Assembly (NCBI RefSeq): GCF_002879645.1 | Contig: NZ_PNRE01000073.1 | Span: 1-64,000, forward strand | Length of the DNA stretch: 64,000 bases | Direction: 5' to 3' | Source of the DNA: Halomonas heilongjiangensis | Lineage (GTDB): Bacteria > Pseudomonadota > Gammaproteobacteria > Pseudomonadales > Halomonadaceae | Shown: piece by piece, positions 55,609 through 64,000 of the stretch | How positions within the stretch are numbered: the stretch's first letter is position 1 | How the letters are laid out: each line of letters opens with the position of its first letter | Notes under the pieces: model-generated | Seen by the model: the letters and a program-made list of their open reading frames with translations, nothing else | The model's database searches: none | Told to the model about the DNA's origin: nothing | Made by a program: the position numbers and the translations under genes

Positions 55609-55706
55609 CCTCTCGGTGTGCGCCGGCGCCTTCCGGGCGCGCCATATGCAACTGTGGCAGGTGGTCTACTCCCGCGGACGCCCGGGACGCTACGACGCGC
55701 CGCGCT
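55609..55706 (+). repeat. Direct duplication of the cfa 3' end
   Basis: 98 bp identical to 55462-55559, beginning CCTCTCGGTGTGCGCC and ending CGACGCGCCGCGCT. A weaker match extends leftwards through GCGCATGTTCCG with a 9-bp length difference. The copy keeps the coding frame of the last 32 cfa codons and ends in TAG, but has no start of its own, so it is a non-coding fragment. Confidence 0.9.
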
Positions 55707-55930
55707 AGGTGAGCCATGGCCTACTGCCGAAGCCTCCCGAGCGGTATGATGTCCCGCGGTGAGTGACGCTGGCCTGGGTCATGTCCATCCCGGGTTGTCG
55801 GCAATCTCCTACAACCGTGGCAGGATGCGACGTCCCCCGGCTCGGCGTATCATCCAACGCTTGAATAGAGGCGCCCAGCGCCCGCGAGAAGAACACCACC
55901 TGTACGCAGCAGGACGACAAGGACACCCGC

Positions 55931-56851
55931 ATGCCCTCCAGAGACGTCATGCCGGGTGGGGGAGAGACGAACCTTGCAACCATCACCGAGCTGACCGAGC
56001 AGTTGCCCGGTGTGATCTTCCAGTTGCAACGTGCGCCGGACGGTCGCATGCATTTCCCCTATCTGGCCGGCAGCGGTACCCGCTTGACCGGCATCGACCG
56101 TCGCCAGTTGGCCAAGGACGCCAGGCCGGCACTGGCCCGACTCGACGACGCCGACTATCCGCGGCTGATGGCCGCCATCGAGCGCTCGGCGCGCTGGATG
56201 ACCCCTATCACCACCAAGTTCCGCCTGCGATTGGCAGGCGGCCGACACAGCTGGATCGCCGTGCGGGCCCAGCCGAGGCGGGTCGACGATGCCGTGCTCT
56301 GGCACGGCATGATGCTGGATATCTCCGAACAGGTCGCCGAGGAAGCGCGCCTGCGCCGTCTCTCCGATACCGACGACCTCACCGGCCTCGCCAATCGCCG
56401 CAAACTGATCGATCGGCTCGATGAGGAGATCTCCCTGAGCAACCGTCACGCCACCCCGCTGTCGCTGATGATGCTCGACCTGGATCACTTCAAGTCGATC
56501 AACGATACCTGGGGCCACCTCCAGGGGGATCAGGTGCTGCGCGACCTGGGCGAGCTATGCCGCGATACGCTCCGCGAGGAGGACCTGGTGGCCCGCCTGG
56601 GCGGCGAGGAGTTCGCCCTGCTGCTGCCCTTGACCCCCATCCGCCACTGTCAGGCCCTGGCACAGCGGTTGTGCGAACGCATCGCGGCCCACGACTTCGG
56701 GCTCGGCTCGGGCAACGTCACCGTCAGCATCGGCATCGCCGAGCACCGCATCGGTGAGGCACGCGACACCCTGATCGCCCGTGCCGACCAGAGCCTCTAC
56801 GCCGCCAAGAATGGGGGGCGCAACCGAGTGATGAACAGCAACGGAGCCTGA
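55931..56851 (+). CDS. PAS-GGDEF diguanylate cyclase
   Basis: A 306-residue protein with an N-terminal PAS fold (about 15-140, including YLAGSGTRLTGIDRRQL and MMLDISEQVAEEARLRRLS) and a GGDEF domain: LTGLANRRKLIDRLDEEI, MMLDLDHFKSINDTWGHLQGDQVL and RLGGEEFALLLPL. The GGEEF active site is intact, and the RxxD inhibitory site (REED) lies five residues before it, so product-inhibited cyclic-di-GMP synthesis is expected. No membrane segment. The signal read by the PAS domain is unknown. Confidence 0.9.
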   Translation: MPSRDVMPGGGETNLATITELTEQLPGVIFQLQRAPDGRMHFPYLAGSGTRLTGIDRRQLAKDARPALARLDDADYPRLMAAIERSARWMTPITTKFRLRLAGGRHSWIAVRAQPRRVDDAVLWHGMMLDISEQVAEEARLRRLSDTDDLTGLANRRKLIDRLDEEISLSNRHATPLSLMMLDLDHFKSINDTWGHLQGDQVLRDLGELCRDTLREEDLVARLGGEEFALLLPLTPIRHCQALAQRLCERIAAHDFGLGSGNVTVSIGIAEHRIGEARDTLIARADQSLYAAKNGGRNRVMNSNGA

Positions 56852-56881
56852 GGCTGCGCCCGCCGCCCCCCCGGTGGATGC

Positions 56882-57532
56882 CTACCCGAGATGGCTCAGG
56901 AACCAGCGCGCGGCTCGCGCCTCGACCATCTCGAGGGTCCCGGGTTCCTCGAACAGGTGGGTAGCGCCGGGCACGATCAGCAGCTCGCAGGGGGCCGTGA
57001 GGCGCGCCATGGCCGCCTCGTTCAGGGCGATCACCCGGGTGTCGCGCCCACCGACCAGCAGCAGGGTCGGCGCCCGCACCCGCGGCAGATGGTCCCCGGC
57101 GAGGTCGGGCCGCCCGCCCCTGGAGACCACGGCGCTCACCCGGCCGGGACGCTCGGCGGCGGCGATCAGCGCCGCGGCGGCCCCGGTGCTGGCACCGAAC
57201 AGGCCGATCGCCAGCCCCCGGGTCTCCGGTGCCTCGGCCACCCAGTCCACGGCCCCGCTCATGCGGGAGCCGATCAACGCGATATCGAAGCGCAGGGCCC
57301 GGGTACGCTCATCGATCAGGCTCTCCTCCGGCGTCAGCAGGTCGAACAGCAGGGTGGCGAACCCCTGCTCGGCCAGGTGGCGCGCCACCTGGCGGTTGCG
57401 CACGCTGAAGCGGCTGCTGCCGCTGCCATGGGCGAAGACCACGATGCCCACCGGCGCCCCGGGCAGCAGCAGGTCCCCCTCCAGCCCGACGCCCGCCGTC
57501 TCGATCTCCAGTTGCTGCTGGGCATACGACAT
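56882..57532 (-). CDS. Dienelactone-hydrolase-family alpha/beta hydrolase
   Basis: A 216-residue cytoplasmic hydrolase. It shows VVFAHGSGSSRFSVRNRQVARHLAEQGFATLLFDLL, the nucleophile elbow GLFGASTGAAAALIAAA, the acid in LLLVGGRDTRVIALN and His in VPGATHLFEEPGTLE. This pattern is common among stand-alone DLH-family proteins, some fused to phosphoribosyltransferases. The reaction is unknown. It lies 70 bp after the SMC-like gene on the same strand, in the slot where a Wadjet jetD would be, but is not a jetD. Confidence 0.8.
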   Translation of the reverse strand: MSYAQQQLEIETAGVGLEGDLLLPGAPVGIVVFAHGSGSSRFSVRNRQVARHLAEQGFATLLFDLLTPEESLIDERTRALRFDIALIGSRMSGAVDWVAEAPETRGLAIGLFGASTGAAAALIAAAERPGRVSAVVSRGGRPDLAGDHLPRVRAPTLLLVGGRDTRVIALNEAAMARLTAPCELLIVPGATHLFEEPGTLEMVEARAARWFLSHLG

Positions 57533-57602
57533 GGCCGGCCCTCCCGGAATGCCGCCGTAACAGCCGGCGTAGTACCCGAAGTGTAGCGGCCGTCACCGCT
57601 TC

Positions 57603-60600
57603 CTACGTCACCGGCTCGCTGACGTGGATACCGAACAGGCTGGCCTCGCCCTGGCTGCGGCCCAGCGTCTCCGGGGCGGTGATGCGGCCGTCGCGCACCA
57701 TCACGTGGCCGCCCTGCCCCTGCACGCCGCCGATCACGCTGCCCACCAGGTAGGTGGGGAAGATCTCGGGGTCGTTCTCGTAGTTGGGGTTGTGGATCAG
57801 GCCGATCATCTGGAAGCGCCCGCGGGTGTTGCGCAGCGACTCCAGCGAGTCCTGGATCAGCCGCCGGTGGGAAAGCTTGGAGAACAGGCCGTCGAGCAGA
57901 ATCACGCTCTCTCGACTGGCCCTGGCACGACGCTTGTGATGCCCCGGCAGTTCGCGCAGCTCCCGCTCGATGGCGAACTCCGAGAGCTTGACCAGCCACA
58001 TCAGCGAGACCGCCTCGCGCTGGCCTTCCGACATCTCCTCGTTGAGCGAGAACAGCCGCCCGTGGGGACGGATGGCGTCGTGCTTGAGGCGGATCGCCAC
58101 GTCGTGGAACAGCCCGCGGTAAATGCGCCGGCGAATCTGGCGCAGCAGGTCGTCGTCGCGCCGGCGCGCCTCGCCGTCGACCAAGCCACCGTCGCGCTCG
58201 GCGCGGCGGCGCATGGCGGCCTGGTGCTCGTCGATGTCGGCGAGCAGGGTGACGATCAGCTCGCGCAGCTGGTCGGGGCCGATCAGCGAGGCCTTGACCT
58301 CGAAGAAGGCGCCACCCTCGCCGCTGCTCTTGGCCACGCGCTTGAGGATGTCGAGGTTGCCGGCGGCGTCCGAGATGATCGAGCCGAGCCGCTCCACCAG
58401 GGTGCCCTCGATCTGCTCACGGGAAGCGTGCAGCCGCTCGACCCGCATGCGATGGTCATCGAGCTGACCGGCGAGCTGGTCATACAGCAAGGAGAGATCG
58501 TCCAGCGCCTCGGCGCTGGCCTGGGTCGAGCCGGAATGACTCAGGCCACCCAGGCGGGCGCGCTCGGTGTCGCTGAACAGCCGACTGTGGGCCGCCTCGG
58601 CCAATGCCTCGGCCAGCTTGCGCTCACCCGCCTCCACCTGCCGGGCCTGGCGTTCGCGGTTGCGCGCCCGCTCGCCCAGGTTGAGTTCGCCCAGGGCGTC
58701 GACCAGGGTCTGCTGGCACATTTCCAGTGCCTCGATATCGAGCTCGCTCTGCTCGCCGGCCATGGCCCGCCAGGCATCGAGCGCGTCGTTGCGCGCTTGG
58801 TGCTCGGCATCGTCGCTGGGCCAGCGGCTGGCCTCATCGAGATCGACCAGTACCGCCAGACGGCGCGGCCAGCCCTCGGGAAGCTCGCGCAGCACCCGCA
58901 GCCACTCCACCGCCAGCTGGTCGCTGCAGGTCAGGGCACTGCGCTGCTCGGCCAGGCGCGCGTCCAGCGCATCGCGCTCCGCCGAGCGCGCCTTGCGCTT
59001 GTCGCGCAGTTCGCCGAGTTCGCGCTTGACCCGGGCGATCTCGCGCTCGAGCTTCTGGCTGCCGCCGCCGGCGTCGCGCACCTCCAGGTAGGCGCGGATG
59101 CGGGTGAAATCGAAGTCGGCACGCTTCGTTGCGCGGGCCTGCGCCGCTTCCAGCTCGGCCTGCACCTCGGCGGCACTGGCCATGAACTCGACGCCGCCGT
59201 CGGCCTCGAAGCCCGCCAGGGCGCGCAGGCGATCGCGCTCGCCGTCGGCGAAGATACCACGCAACTGGGCCTCGGTTTCGGCCACGTTACGCGCCAGCGC
59301 CTCCTTCTCCTCCTCGGCGCTGGCGAGCCTGGCAGTGGCCTCGGCCAGGTGGCGCTCGAGGTCGGCGAGGCGCGCCTCCAGCGCCTGCAGCCGCTCGACG
59401 CCGCCGGCATCGCTGAACTGCTCGGCGGCCAGCCAGGTGGCGCCATGGGCCTCCAGCTCGCGGGCCGCCCGCTGGCGCGCAGGCGTAAGTTCGGCAAGCG
59501 CCGTCTCGGCCTCGAGGCGCGCCTCGGCGGCCTCCTGCTGGGCGAACTCGCCGCCCTCCTGCAGGTAGCGCTGGTAGTCGTCGATACAGGCGAGCGCGGT
59601 GTCGGTGAGCCGCGGATCCAGTGCGGCCTCGCGCTCGGCCAGCGCCGCCTGCTGTTCGGCCAGCGCCTCCAGCGCCACCTCGACCTGCACCTCATCGGCC
59701 TCGCGGGCACGCAGCGCCAGGGCGAACGACTCCCCATGGGGATCGAGCCGCGCACACTCCGCCGCCAGCGCCTTGCGCCGCTCGAGGTCGGCCGCCTGCC
59801 GCTTCTCGGTACTCTCGCGCAGCGCCTCCAGGAAGCTGGGATCCAGCGCGGCCTTCACCGCCAGGGTCTCGATGCCCTGCACGGCGCCCAGCGGTGGCTC
59901 GCCTCGGGCCAGCAGCCCGGCGAAGGCTTCGGCCTCGAACACCGGAACCGCCAGGCCCGCCTCGATCAGCGCGGCGGCGGCGGACTCGGCCGCCGCACGC
60001 CCCGCCACCACCGGGGCGAACAGCACGCCGGCGGCCTGCACCAGCCACTCCCGGCGCTGCTCCAGGGCAACGTCATCACCGTTGAGCACGGCATGCAACG
60101 GCTGCCAGGCAATGCCGGCGTCGTCCAGGTGACGATGCGCCTCGGCCTCCACCACGCGCCGCTCCAGGGGATCGCCGGAGAGGCTCGCCAGGTAGCGTTC
60201 GCGGGCGGCGATGTCGGCTTCCAGCGTCTCGGCCTCGCGCAGCAGCCGCGGATAGCGGCGCCGGGCATCGGCCAGCCATTTCTCGGGGGCGAGCTCGCTG
60301 CGCTCGGCGAAGTCGAGTCGCGCCCGGTGCAGCGTGCGCAGGCGGCTCTCATCTTCCGTCAGCCGCTGGCGTTCGTTGCTCAGTTCGCGCTCTCGCTCGC
60401 GCAGTCGTGCACGCAGGTGCACCGGCTCGTCGTCGCCGTGCAGCTCGCCATAGCGGTGGGCGGCCTCGGCCAGCGGCGCCAGCCGCGCCAGGGTGCGCTC
60501 GGCCTCCTGGCGGCGCTGCTCGGCCTCGCGGCAGCTGGTTTCCAGCTCGGCGAGCGCCGTCCTGCGCCGCGACCAGAAGCCGCTGACCTCCTCGCCCGGC

Positions 60601-62507
60601 CAGCCTTCGACGAAGGCGCGCCAGGGCGCCTGCCCGCGGGCCAGCAGTCCCTGCTCACCGGTCAGGCGCTCGCGCTCGCCGTTGAGCCGCTCGCGCTCGG
60701 TGCGGGCGGCCTCGCAGGCGGTAGCGACCTCGTCGCGGCGATGCGTCAGCGCGTCGAGCGATTCGGCCAGCTCGGCCTCGCGCTCGAGCTTCTCCTCGAG
60801 CCGCTCGGCCGGTGCGGTATCGGGGCACTCGCGGCGAAAGGCGTCATGCCAGGCGGCGACCTGCTTGAGTTCGCCGATGCGCCCCAGGTGCGCGTTGAGC
60901 GCAGCACGATCACTTGCCGCCTCGGTCCTGGCCGCCTCGGCGCTGGCCTCGGGGGTCTCCAGCTCGGCTTCGCTGAACAACCCCTCGGCGAGCGCCTGGG
61001 TATAGAAGCTCTGGTTGTCGACGAAGTCGCGCTGCTGGGATTCGAGCCGGTCGCGCTGCTGTTCCAGGCCATCGCGGCGCTCATCCAGGTCGGCGAGTTC
61101 ACGGGTCAGCTCCTCGAGATAGACGCCATCGCCGATCACCTCCTCGCGGAAGCGGTTGCCGTCGGCCGCCTCGAAGGCGTCGGCGCCCTCGTCCAGGGCG
61201 GCAAGGGCCCGGTAGCGAGTCGCGTCGTCGCTGAAGGCGCGGCTTTCGCCCAGCCAGTCGCGGGCCGCCTGGAAGCTCAGGTGCCCCACGTCGCGGCTCG
61301 AAGGCCACTCCGCCTCGGCCAGGTGGATCAGGCGCCGATGCACGTCGACCCGGGCGCCGCGCTCGGAAAGTGCCTGGCGCACGGCCCGTTCGGACATGCC
61401 GCTGAGACGCGCCAGCAACCAGGTGGAGACCCGCGGCCGCGCGGTATCGCCGGCGATCCAGGCGAAGCCCTCGATGGGGGCGGCAGTGCGCTCCTCGGCC
61501 GCTTGATCTTGCGCTGCGCGAGGCAGCCCCGGCAGCCCCAGCAGCGCCTGGCCGCCCAACAGGGCCTCGCTGGCCGCCAGGCCCTGGTCGAGCTCCTCCA
61601 GGCGGGTGCGGGCGTCGCGGAGCGTCTCGCCCTGCTCGCGCAGCTCGGCCAGCCGCCCCACCTTGTCGCTGGCGCGGCGCTGGTCGCTCTCGGCCTCCTC
61701 CAGGCGATGACGCAGCTCGGTGATGTTGGTGCCGGAATTGAGGATCACCTCCTCGATCAGCTCCTCGCTCTCGTCGGTCTCGCCGCGGGTGGCGCCGGAA
61801 AGGATCTCGGGGGCCAGCACCTCGAAGAAGAACGCCTGGTCGGCCTTCTCGCCGGCACGGGGCTTGATGGCGTTGAAGATCTGGCTCTTGTCGGCGCCGC
61901 CCTCCTTCTGGAAGGCGGCGAGCTGGGCCAGCTCGCGGCGCGACACGTGGGCGCCCACCGCCTCCAGCCACTCCTCACGGTTGTGGGTCAGGCGCACGCC
62001 GCGCTCGGCCATGACGGTCTTGACGTCGCGGTTGGCGTAGAGCGCCAGCTTGCCGTCGAGGGTGAGGTGGTGCACCGGCACGTCCTCGAGACGCCCGGCG
62101 TAGTGATAGAACGACAGCCCGCTGCCGTCGCTGTAGCCGTAGAAGCCGAACACGAAGGTCTCGCCGGCGACCTCCTCGCCGGCGACGGCGAGCATGTCGT
62201 CCTGGCGCTCGAGCCCGCTGCGCGAGCGGAACTCCACCCGCAGGTGACTCCAGCTGCGCGCCGCCCCGCCCACCGCCGAGGGCGAACACTTGCGCCGGGT
62301 GCGCGAGAGCAGGGTGCGGTCCCGCGACAGCAGGCCGATCAGCGCCTCGGCGAGCGTGGTCTTGCCGAAACCGTTCTCCATGCTGATGGCGCTCGACTGG
62401 CCGCGCAGGTCGAGCAGCAGGTGGCGCATCTTGGCGTCCCAGGGCGAGGCCACGTCGCCGTGCTTGTTGAGCAGGTTGGCGATCTCGATGCGGTGGATCA
62501 CGCTCAT
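57603..62507 (-). CDS. Large SMC/MukB-like (MksB/JetC-type) ATPase
   Basis: A 1634-residue SMC-superfamily protein. The N-terminal ATPase half has the Walker A SMENGFGKTTLAEALIG (about 43-55). A helical domain (about 330-520) and long coiled coils flank a globular hinge near 775-885 (GDPLERRVVEAEAHRHLDDA onward). The C-terminal half has the ABC signature EEMSEGQREAVSLMWLVKL (about 1490) and a Walker B-like ESVILLDGLFSKLSHRRLI (about 1534), where the usual catalytic Glu after Asp is Gly. ATG overlaps the stop of the upstream MksE-like gene. MukB (about 1,490 residues) and MksB/JetC are the nearest plans; the precise family needs a profile search. Confidence 0.75.
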   Translation of the reverse strand: MSVIHRIEIANLLNKHGDVASPWDAKMRHLLLDLRGQSSAISMENGFGKTTLAEALIGLLSRDRTLLSRTRRKCSPSAVGGAARSWSHLRVEFRSRSGLERQDDMLAVAGEEVAGETFVFGFYGYSDGSGLSFYHYAGRLEDVPVHHLTLDGKLALYANRDVKTVMAERGVRLTHNREEWLEAVGAHVSRRELAQLAAFQKEGGADKSQIFNAIKPRAGEKADQAFFFEVLAPEILSGATRGETDESEELIEEVILNSGTNITELRHRLEEAESDQRRASDKVGRLAELREQGETLRDARTRLEELDQGLAASEALLGGQALLGLPGLPRAAQDQAAEERTAAPIEGFAWIAGDTARPRVSTWLLARLSGMSERAVRQALSERGARVDVHRRLIHLAEAEWPSSRDVGHLSFQAARDWLGESRAFSDDATRYRALAALDEGADAFEAADGNRFREEVIGDGVYLEELTRELADLDERRDGLEQQRDRLESQQRDFVDNQSFYTQALAEGLFSEAELETPEASAEAARTEAASDRAALNAHLGRIGELKQVAAWHDAFRRECPDTAPAERLEEKLEREAELAESLDALTHRRDEVATACEAARTERERLNGERERLTGEQGLLARGQAPWRAFVEGWPGEEVSGFWSRRRTALAELETSCREAEQRRQEAERTLARLAPLAEAAHRYGELHGDDEPVHLRARLRERERELSNERQRLTEDESRLRTLHRARLDFAERSELAPEKWLADARRRYPRLLREAETLEADIAARERYLASLSGDPLERRVVEAEAHRHLDDAGIAWQPLHAVLNGDDVALEQRREWLVQAAGVLFAPVVAGRAAAESAAAALIEAGLAVPVFEAEAFAGLLARGEPPLGAVQGIETLAVKAALDPSFLEALRESTEKRQAADLERRKALAAECARLDPHGESFALALRAREADEVQVEVALEALAEQQAALAEREAALDPRLTDTALACIDDYQRYLQEGGEFAQQEAAEARLEAETALAELTPARQRAARELEAHGATWLAAEQFSDAGGVERLQALEARLADLERHLAEATARLASAEEEKEALARNVAETEAQLRGIFADGERDRLRALAGFEADGGVEFMASAAEVQAELEAAQARATKRADFDFTRIRAYLEVRDAGGGSQKLEREIARVKRELGELRDKRKARSAERDALDARLAEQRSALTCSDQLAVEWLRVLRELPEGWPRRLAVLVDLDEASRWPSDDAEHQARNDALDAWRAMAGEQSELDIEALEMCQQTLVDALGELNLGERARNRERQARQVEAGERKLAEALAEAAHSRLFSDTERARLGGLSHSGSTQASAEALDDLSLLYDQLAGQLDDHRMRVERLHASREQIEGTLVERLGSIISDAAGNLDILKRVAKSSGEGGAFFEVKASLIGPDQLRELIVTLLADIDEHQAAMRRRAERDGGLVDGEARRRDDDLLRQIRRRIYRGLFHDVAIRLKHDAIRPHGRLFSLNEEMSEGQREAVSLMWLVKLSEFAIERELRELPGHHKRRARASRESVILLDGLFSKLSHRRLIQDSLESLRNTRGRFQMIGLIHNPNYENDPEIFPTYLVGSVIGGVQGQGGHVMVRDGRITAPETLGRSQGEASLFGIHVSEPVT

Positions 62508-63340
62508 GCCCGGGTCTCCTCGTGCTCGTCGATGGGCGCGTCGAGCGCCTCGTCCTCGTGGCTGCTCGACACGCGGCCCTGGGCCAGGGCCTGCAGGTGG
62601 CCGAGCTGGTGGATGCCGATCTGCTCGCTCTCCAGCGCCCCGAGCAGGGTCTGCTGCCACACCTCGCCGCCGCTCTCCTCGGCGTTCGCGCCGACCTCGG
62701 CGTCACGCAGGCTCTCCAGCAGCCCGGCGCGCACCTGCAGCTCGATGAAGGCGCGCACCCGGCGGCTGATGTCCTCGCCGCGCTCCTCGAGCAGTCCCCG
62801 GCTGGTCTCGGGCGCCTCCTCGCCCAGGGTGCGCAGCGACTCGAGCTGGTCGCGCATCAGCTCGACCAGTTCCGCCCCGGCGAAGGTGGCCTCCTGGTAG
62901 CGGCTGACATCGGAGAGCGCACGGTTGTAGCGGGTGTAGAGCAGCGTGTGCATCAGTAGCCACAGCTGCAGGTACCACTGGGCCAGCTCGGCGCGGCTCT
63001 CCTGGCGCAGCTTGAGCGCCTCGAACACCGGCTCGCGGGTGTAGAGCGGCGGCTGTTCCAGTTCCGGGTCTGGCAGCAGGGCATAGTAGCGCGACCCCGG
63101 GGCGATGCCGGGATAGTCGCCGGATTCGAAGGCCTTGAGGCGCAGCCCCTGACCGGCGAGGAAGTCGCGCAGCGCCTCGCGCTCGAGGTCGCTGGCGTCG
63201 TCGATCAGCGCGCAGACGTCGCGCTCGGAGAGCTGGCCTTCGCGGGCGGCGCGGCGCTTGCGCCCGCCGCCGGGGGCACGCTCGGCGCTGCGGTAGCGCA
63301 GCAGGTAGGCGACCACCTCGCCCATCTCGGTCATGTTCAT
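62504..63340 (-). CDS. MksE/JetB-like condensin accessory protein
   Basis: A 278-residue, mostly helical, acidic protein. YNRALSDVSRYQEATFAGAELVELMRDQL and FEALKLRQESRAELAQWYLQLWLLMHTLLYTRYN resemble winged-helix subunits (MukE, MksE, JetB) that sit on the kleisin. The assignment rests mainly on position between a putative kleisin and the SMC protein with 4-bp overlaps on both sides. The C-terminal tail is acidic and may be disordered. Confidence 0.6.
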   Translation of the reverse strand: MNMTEMGEVVAYLLRYRSAERAPGGGRKRRAAREGQLSERDVCALIDDASDLEREALRDFLAGQGLRLKAFESGDYPGIAPGSRYYALLPDPELEQPPLYTREPVFEALKLRQESRAELAQWYLQLWLLMHTLLYTRYNRALSDVSRYQEATFAGAELVELMRDQLESLRTLGEEAPETSRGLLEERGEDISRRVRAFIELQVRAGLLESLRDAEVGANAEESGGEVWQQTLLGALESEQIGIHQLGHLQALAQGRVSSSHEDEALDAPIDEHEETRA

Positions 63341-64000
63341 ACGGGCTCGTCCTGATCGATTCGACGGGTTGCGTTGCGTTGGTCATCGGCCGCGGCCTCG
63401 GGCGCCTTGGAGAGCGGCACGCCAGGCGCGGCTTCGGGCGCCATAGAGAGCTGCGCCTGTAAAAAGAAGCCGATGGCCGGAGTCACGGCCCCTTCGATGC
63501 GGCGGCCGTCGTCGAGCTCAAGCTCGAACGGTGTGGCGTCGATGCCCACCGTCAGCCCCGGGGCGAGCAGCTCGGTGTCGACGAAGGTGTTGAGCAATTG
63601 GGCCAGGCAGTCGCCCTCCTCGAAGCGGTGCCAGCCCTCTTCCAGGGCCTCGGGCAGTGACAGCGGCGCCTCGCGAATGCGCGTGCGCAACGCCGGGCCG
63701 CGGGCCTCGAGGAAGCGCGCGAGCAGCGGGTCTTCCGGCTTGGCGTCGTGCTGCTCGTCGAACACCAGCGCGGCGTGGCTGGTCTCGGCGCGACGACTCT
63801 CCAGCAGGGGCACGAGCGGAGCGACCCGCGGGAAGCAGGCCTGGGCGCGCAGCGGCATCATCCGAGCCACCAGCACGGCCTGCAGGCGTGGCGCCGGAGG
63901 CGAGGCCAGCAGGCGCCGGGCCAGGTCCTGGAAGTCGACTACCCCCATGGCCTGGATGCGCCCCTCGGCGATGTCGGCGAGCAGCTCCGAGAGCCGCCGC
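63337..64000 (-). CDS. Upstream condensin-operon gene (kleisin position, MksF/JetA-like), partial
   Basis: The 3' part of a minus-strand gene; the frame is open to the window edge, so its N-terminus is missing. The visible 220 residues include FLEARGPALRTRIREAPLSLPEALEEGWHRFEEGDCLAQLLNTFVDTELLAPGLTVGI and a low-complexity Pro/Ala/Glu C-terminus. I do not recognise domains with confidence. The kleisin (MksF/JetA) call comes from gene order and the overlapping stop/start with the MksE-like gene. Confidence 0.45.
   Translation of the reverse strand, partial: RRLSELLADIAEGRIQAMGVVDFQDLARRLLASPPAPRLQAVLVARMMPLRAQACFPRVAPLVPLLESRRAETSHAALVFDEQHDAKPEDPLLARFLEARGPALRTRIREAPLSLPEALEEGWHRFEEGDCLAQLLNTFVDTELLAPGLTVGIDATPFELELDDGRRIEGAVTPAIGFFLQAQLSMAPEAAPGVPLSKAPEAAADDQRNATRRIDQDEPV

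Noticed and set aside
57624-62900. A 1758-codon open frame on the plus strand opposite the SMC-like gene
   Set aside because: It mirrors the coiled-coil gene; its translation is Leu/Gly/Gln-rich with no domain, as expected from the antisense of GC-rich, Glu/Ala-rich coding DNA. The minus frame has ATPase motifs and overlaps its neighbour properly.
57603-64000. A complete Wadjet (JetABCD) defence system
   Set aside because: No jetD nuclease is present in the window and the SMC protein is unusually long, so only a condensin-like operon is supported.

Overview
The window comes from a GC-rich gammaproteobacterium, most likely of the Halomonadaceae (Halomonas-like). This is inferred from gene content, not measured: a phasin behind a PhaR-type operator, an EhuB-like ectoine-binding protein, a full urea uptake and urease locus, Anr/Fnr-type regulators, and housekeeping proteins (Hda, PurM, PurN, Dcd, Mrp, FumC, GlpK/GlpD) that read as gammaproteobacterial. 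Genes are densely packed on both strands. There is no rRNA, CRISPR array, prophage or insertion sequence.

Layout. 0-5 kb: two tRNA-Val(GAC) genes, then glpK, glpR and glpD with GlpR-type operators and no glpF. 5-8 kb: two Crp/Fnr-family regulators (one cut by an in-frame amber codon, one a cysteine-bearing Fnr/Anr) flank a small ferritin-like protein. 8-13 kb: fumC, a lipoprotein hydrolase, phasin, a small lipoprotein and an orphan ectoine-binding protein. 13-19.6 kb: hda-perM, purM-purN, dcd, mrp and a membrane-anchored coiled-coil protein. 19.7-25.5 kb: an RsuA-family protein without its catalytic Asp motif, small envelope proteins (including a 24-codon one), a YihY/BrkB protein and a phospholipase D-like protein. 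25.3-37.5 kb: a minus-strand run urtABCDE, ureD, ureABC, ureE, ureF, ureG, taking urea from periplasmic capture to hydrolysis. 37.9-48.0 kb: a minus-strand citrate-type locus. 48.1-57.5 kb: rlpA, SUMT, an NSS transporter, hppD with two TyrR/PhhR-type boxes, argO/argP, cfa with a duplicated 3' end, a diguanylate cyclase and a hydrolase. 57.6-64.0 kb: a three-gene SMC/condensin-like operon cut by the window edge.

The most unusual block is 37.9-48.0 kb. A CitA-type sensor kinase and CitB-type regulator lead into a tripartite tricarboxylate transporter (TctC, TctB, TctA) and then a two-gene ATP-citrate-lyase-like enzyme. Its small subunit keeps the citrate-site motifs of ATP-citrate lyase. Its large subunit is about 900 residues, has roughly 260 extra residues between the CoA-ligase and citrate-synthase-like modules, and appears to have Gln in place of a lyase His. 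Together they look like an inducible route that imports a tricarboxylate and activates or cleaves it with CoA and ATP.

Two families of short palindromic repeats mark the intergenic regions. One has ends GGGGTCAGACCCC and occurs in three full copies plus a half copy, mostly inside the urease cluster. The other (two copies) has a central hairpin whose stem is kept although its sequence is completely different.
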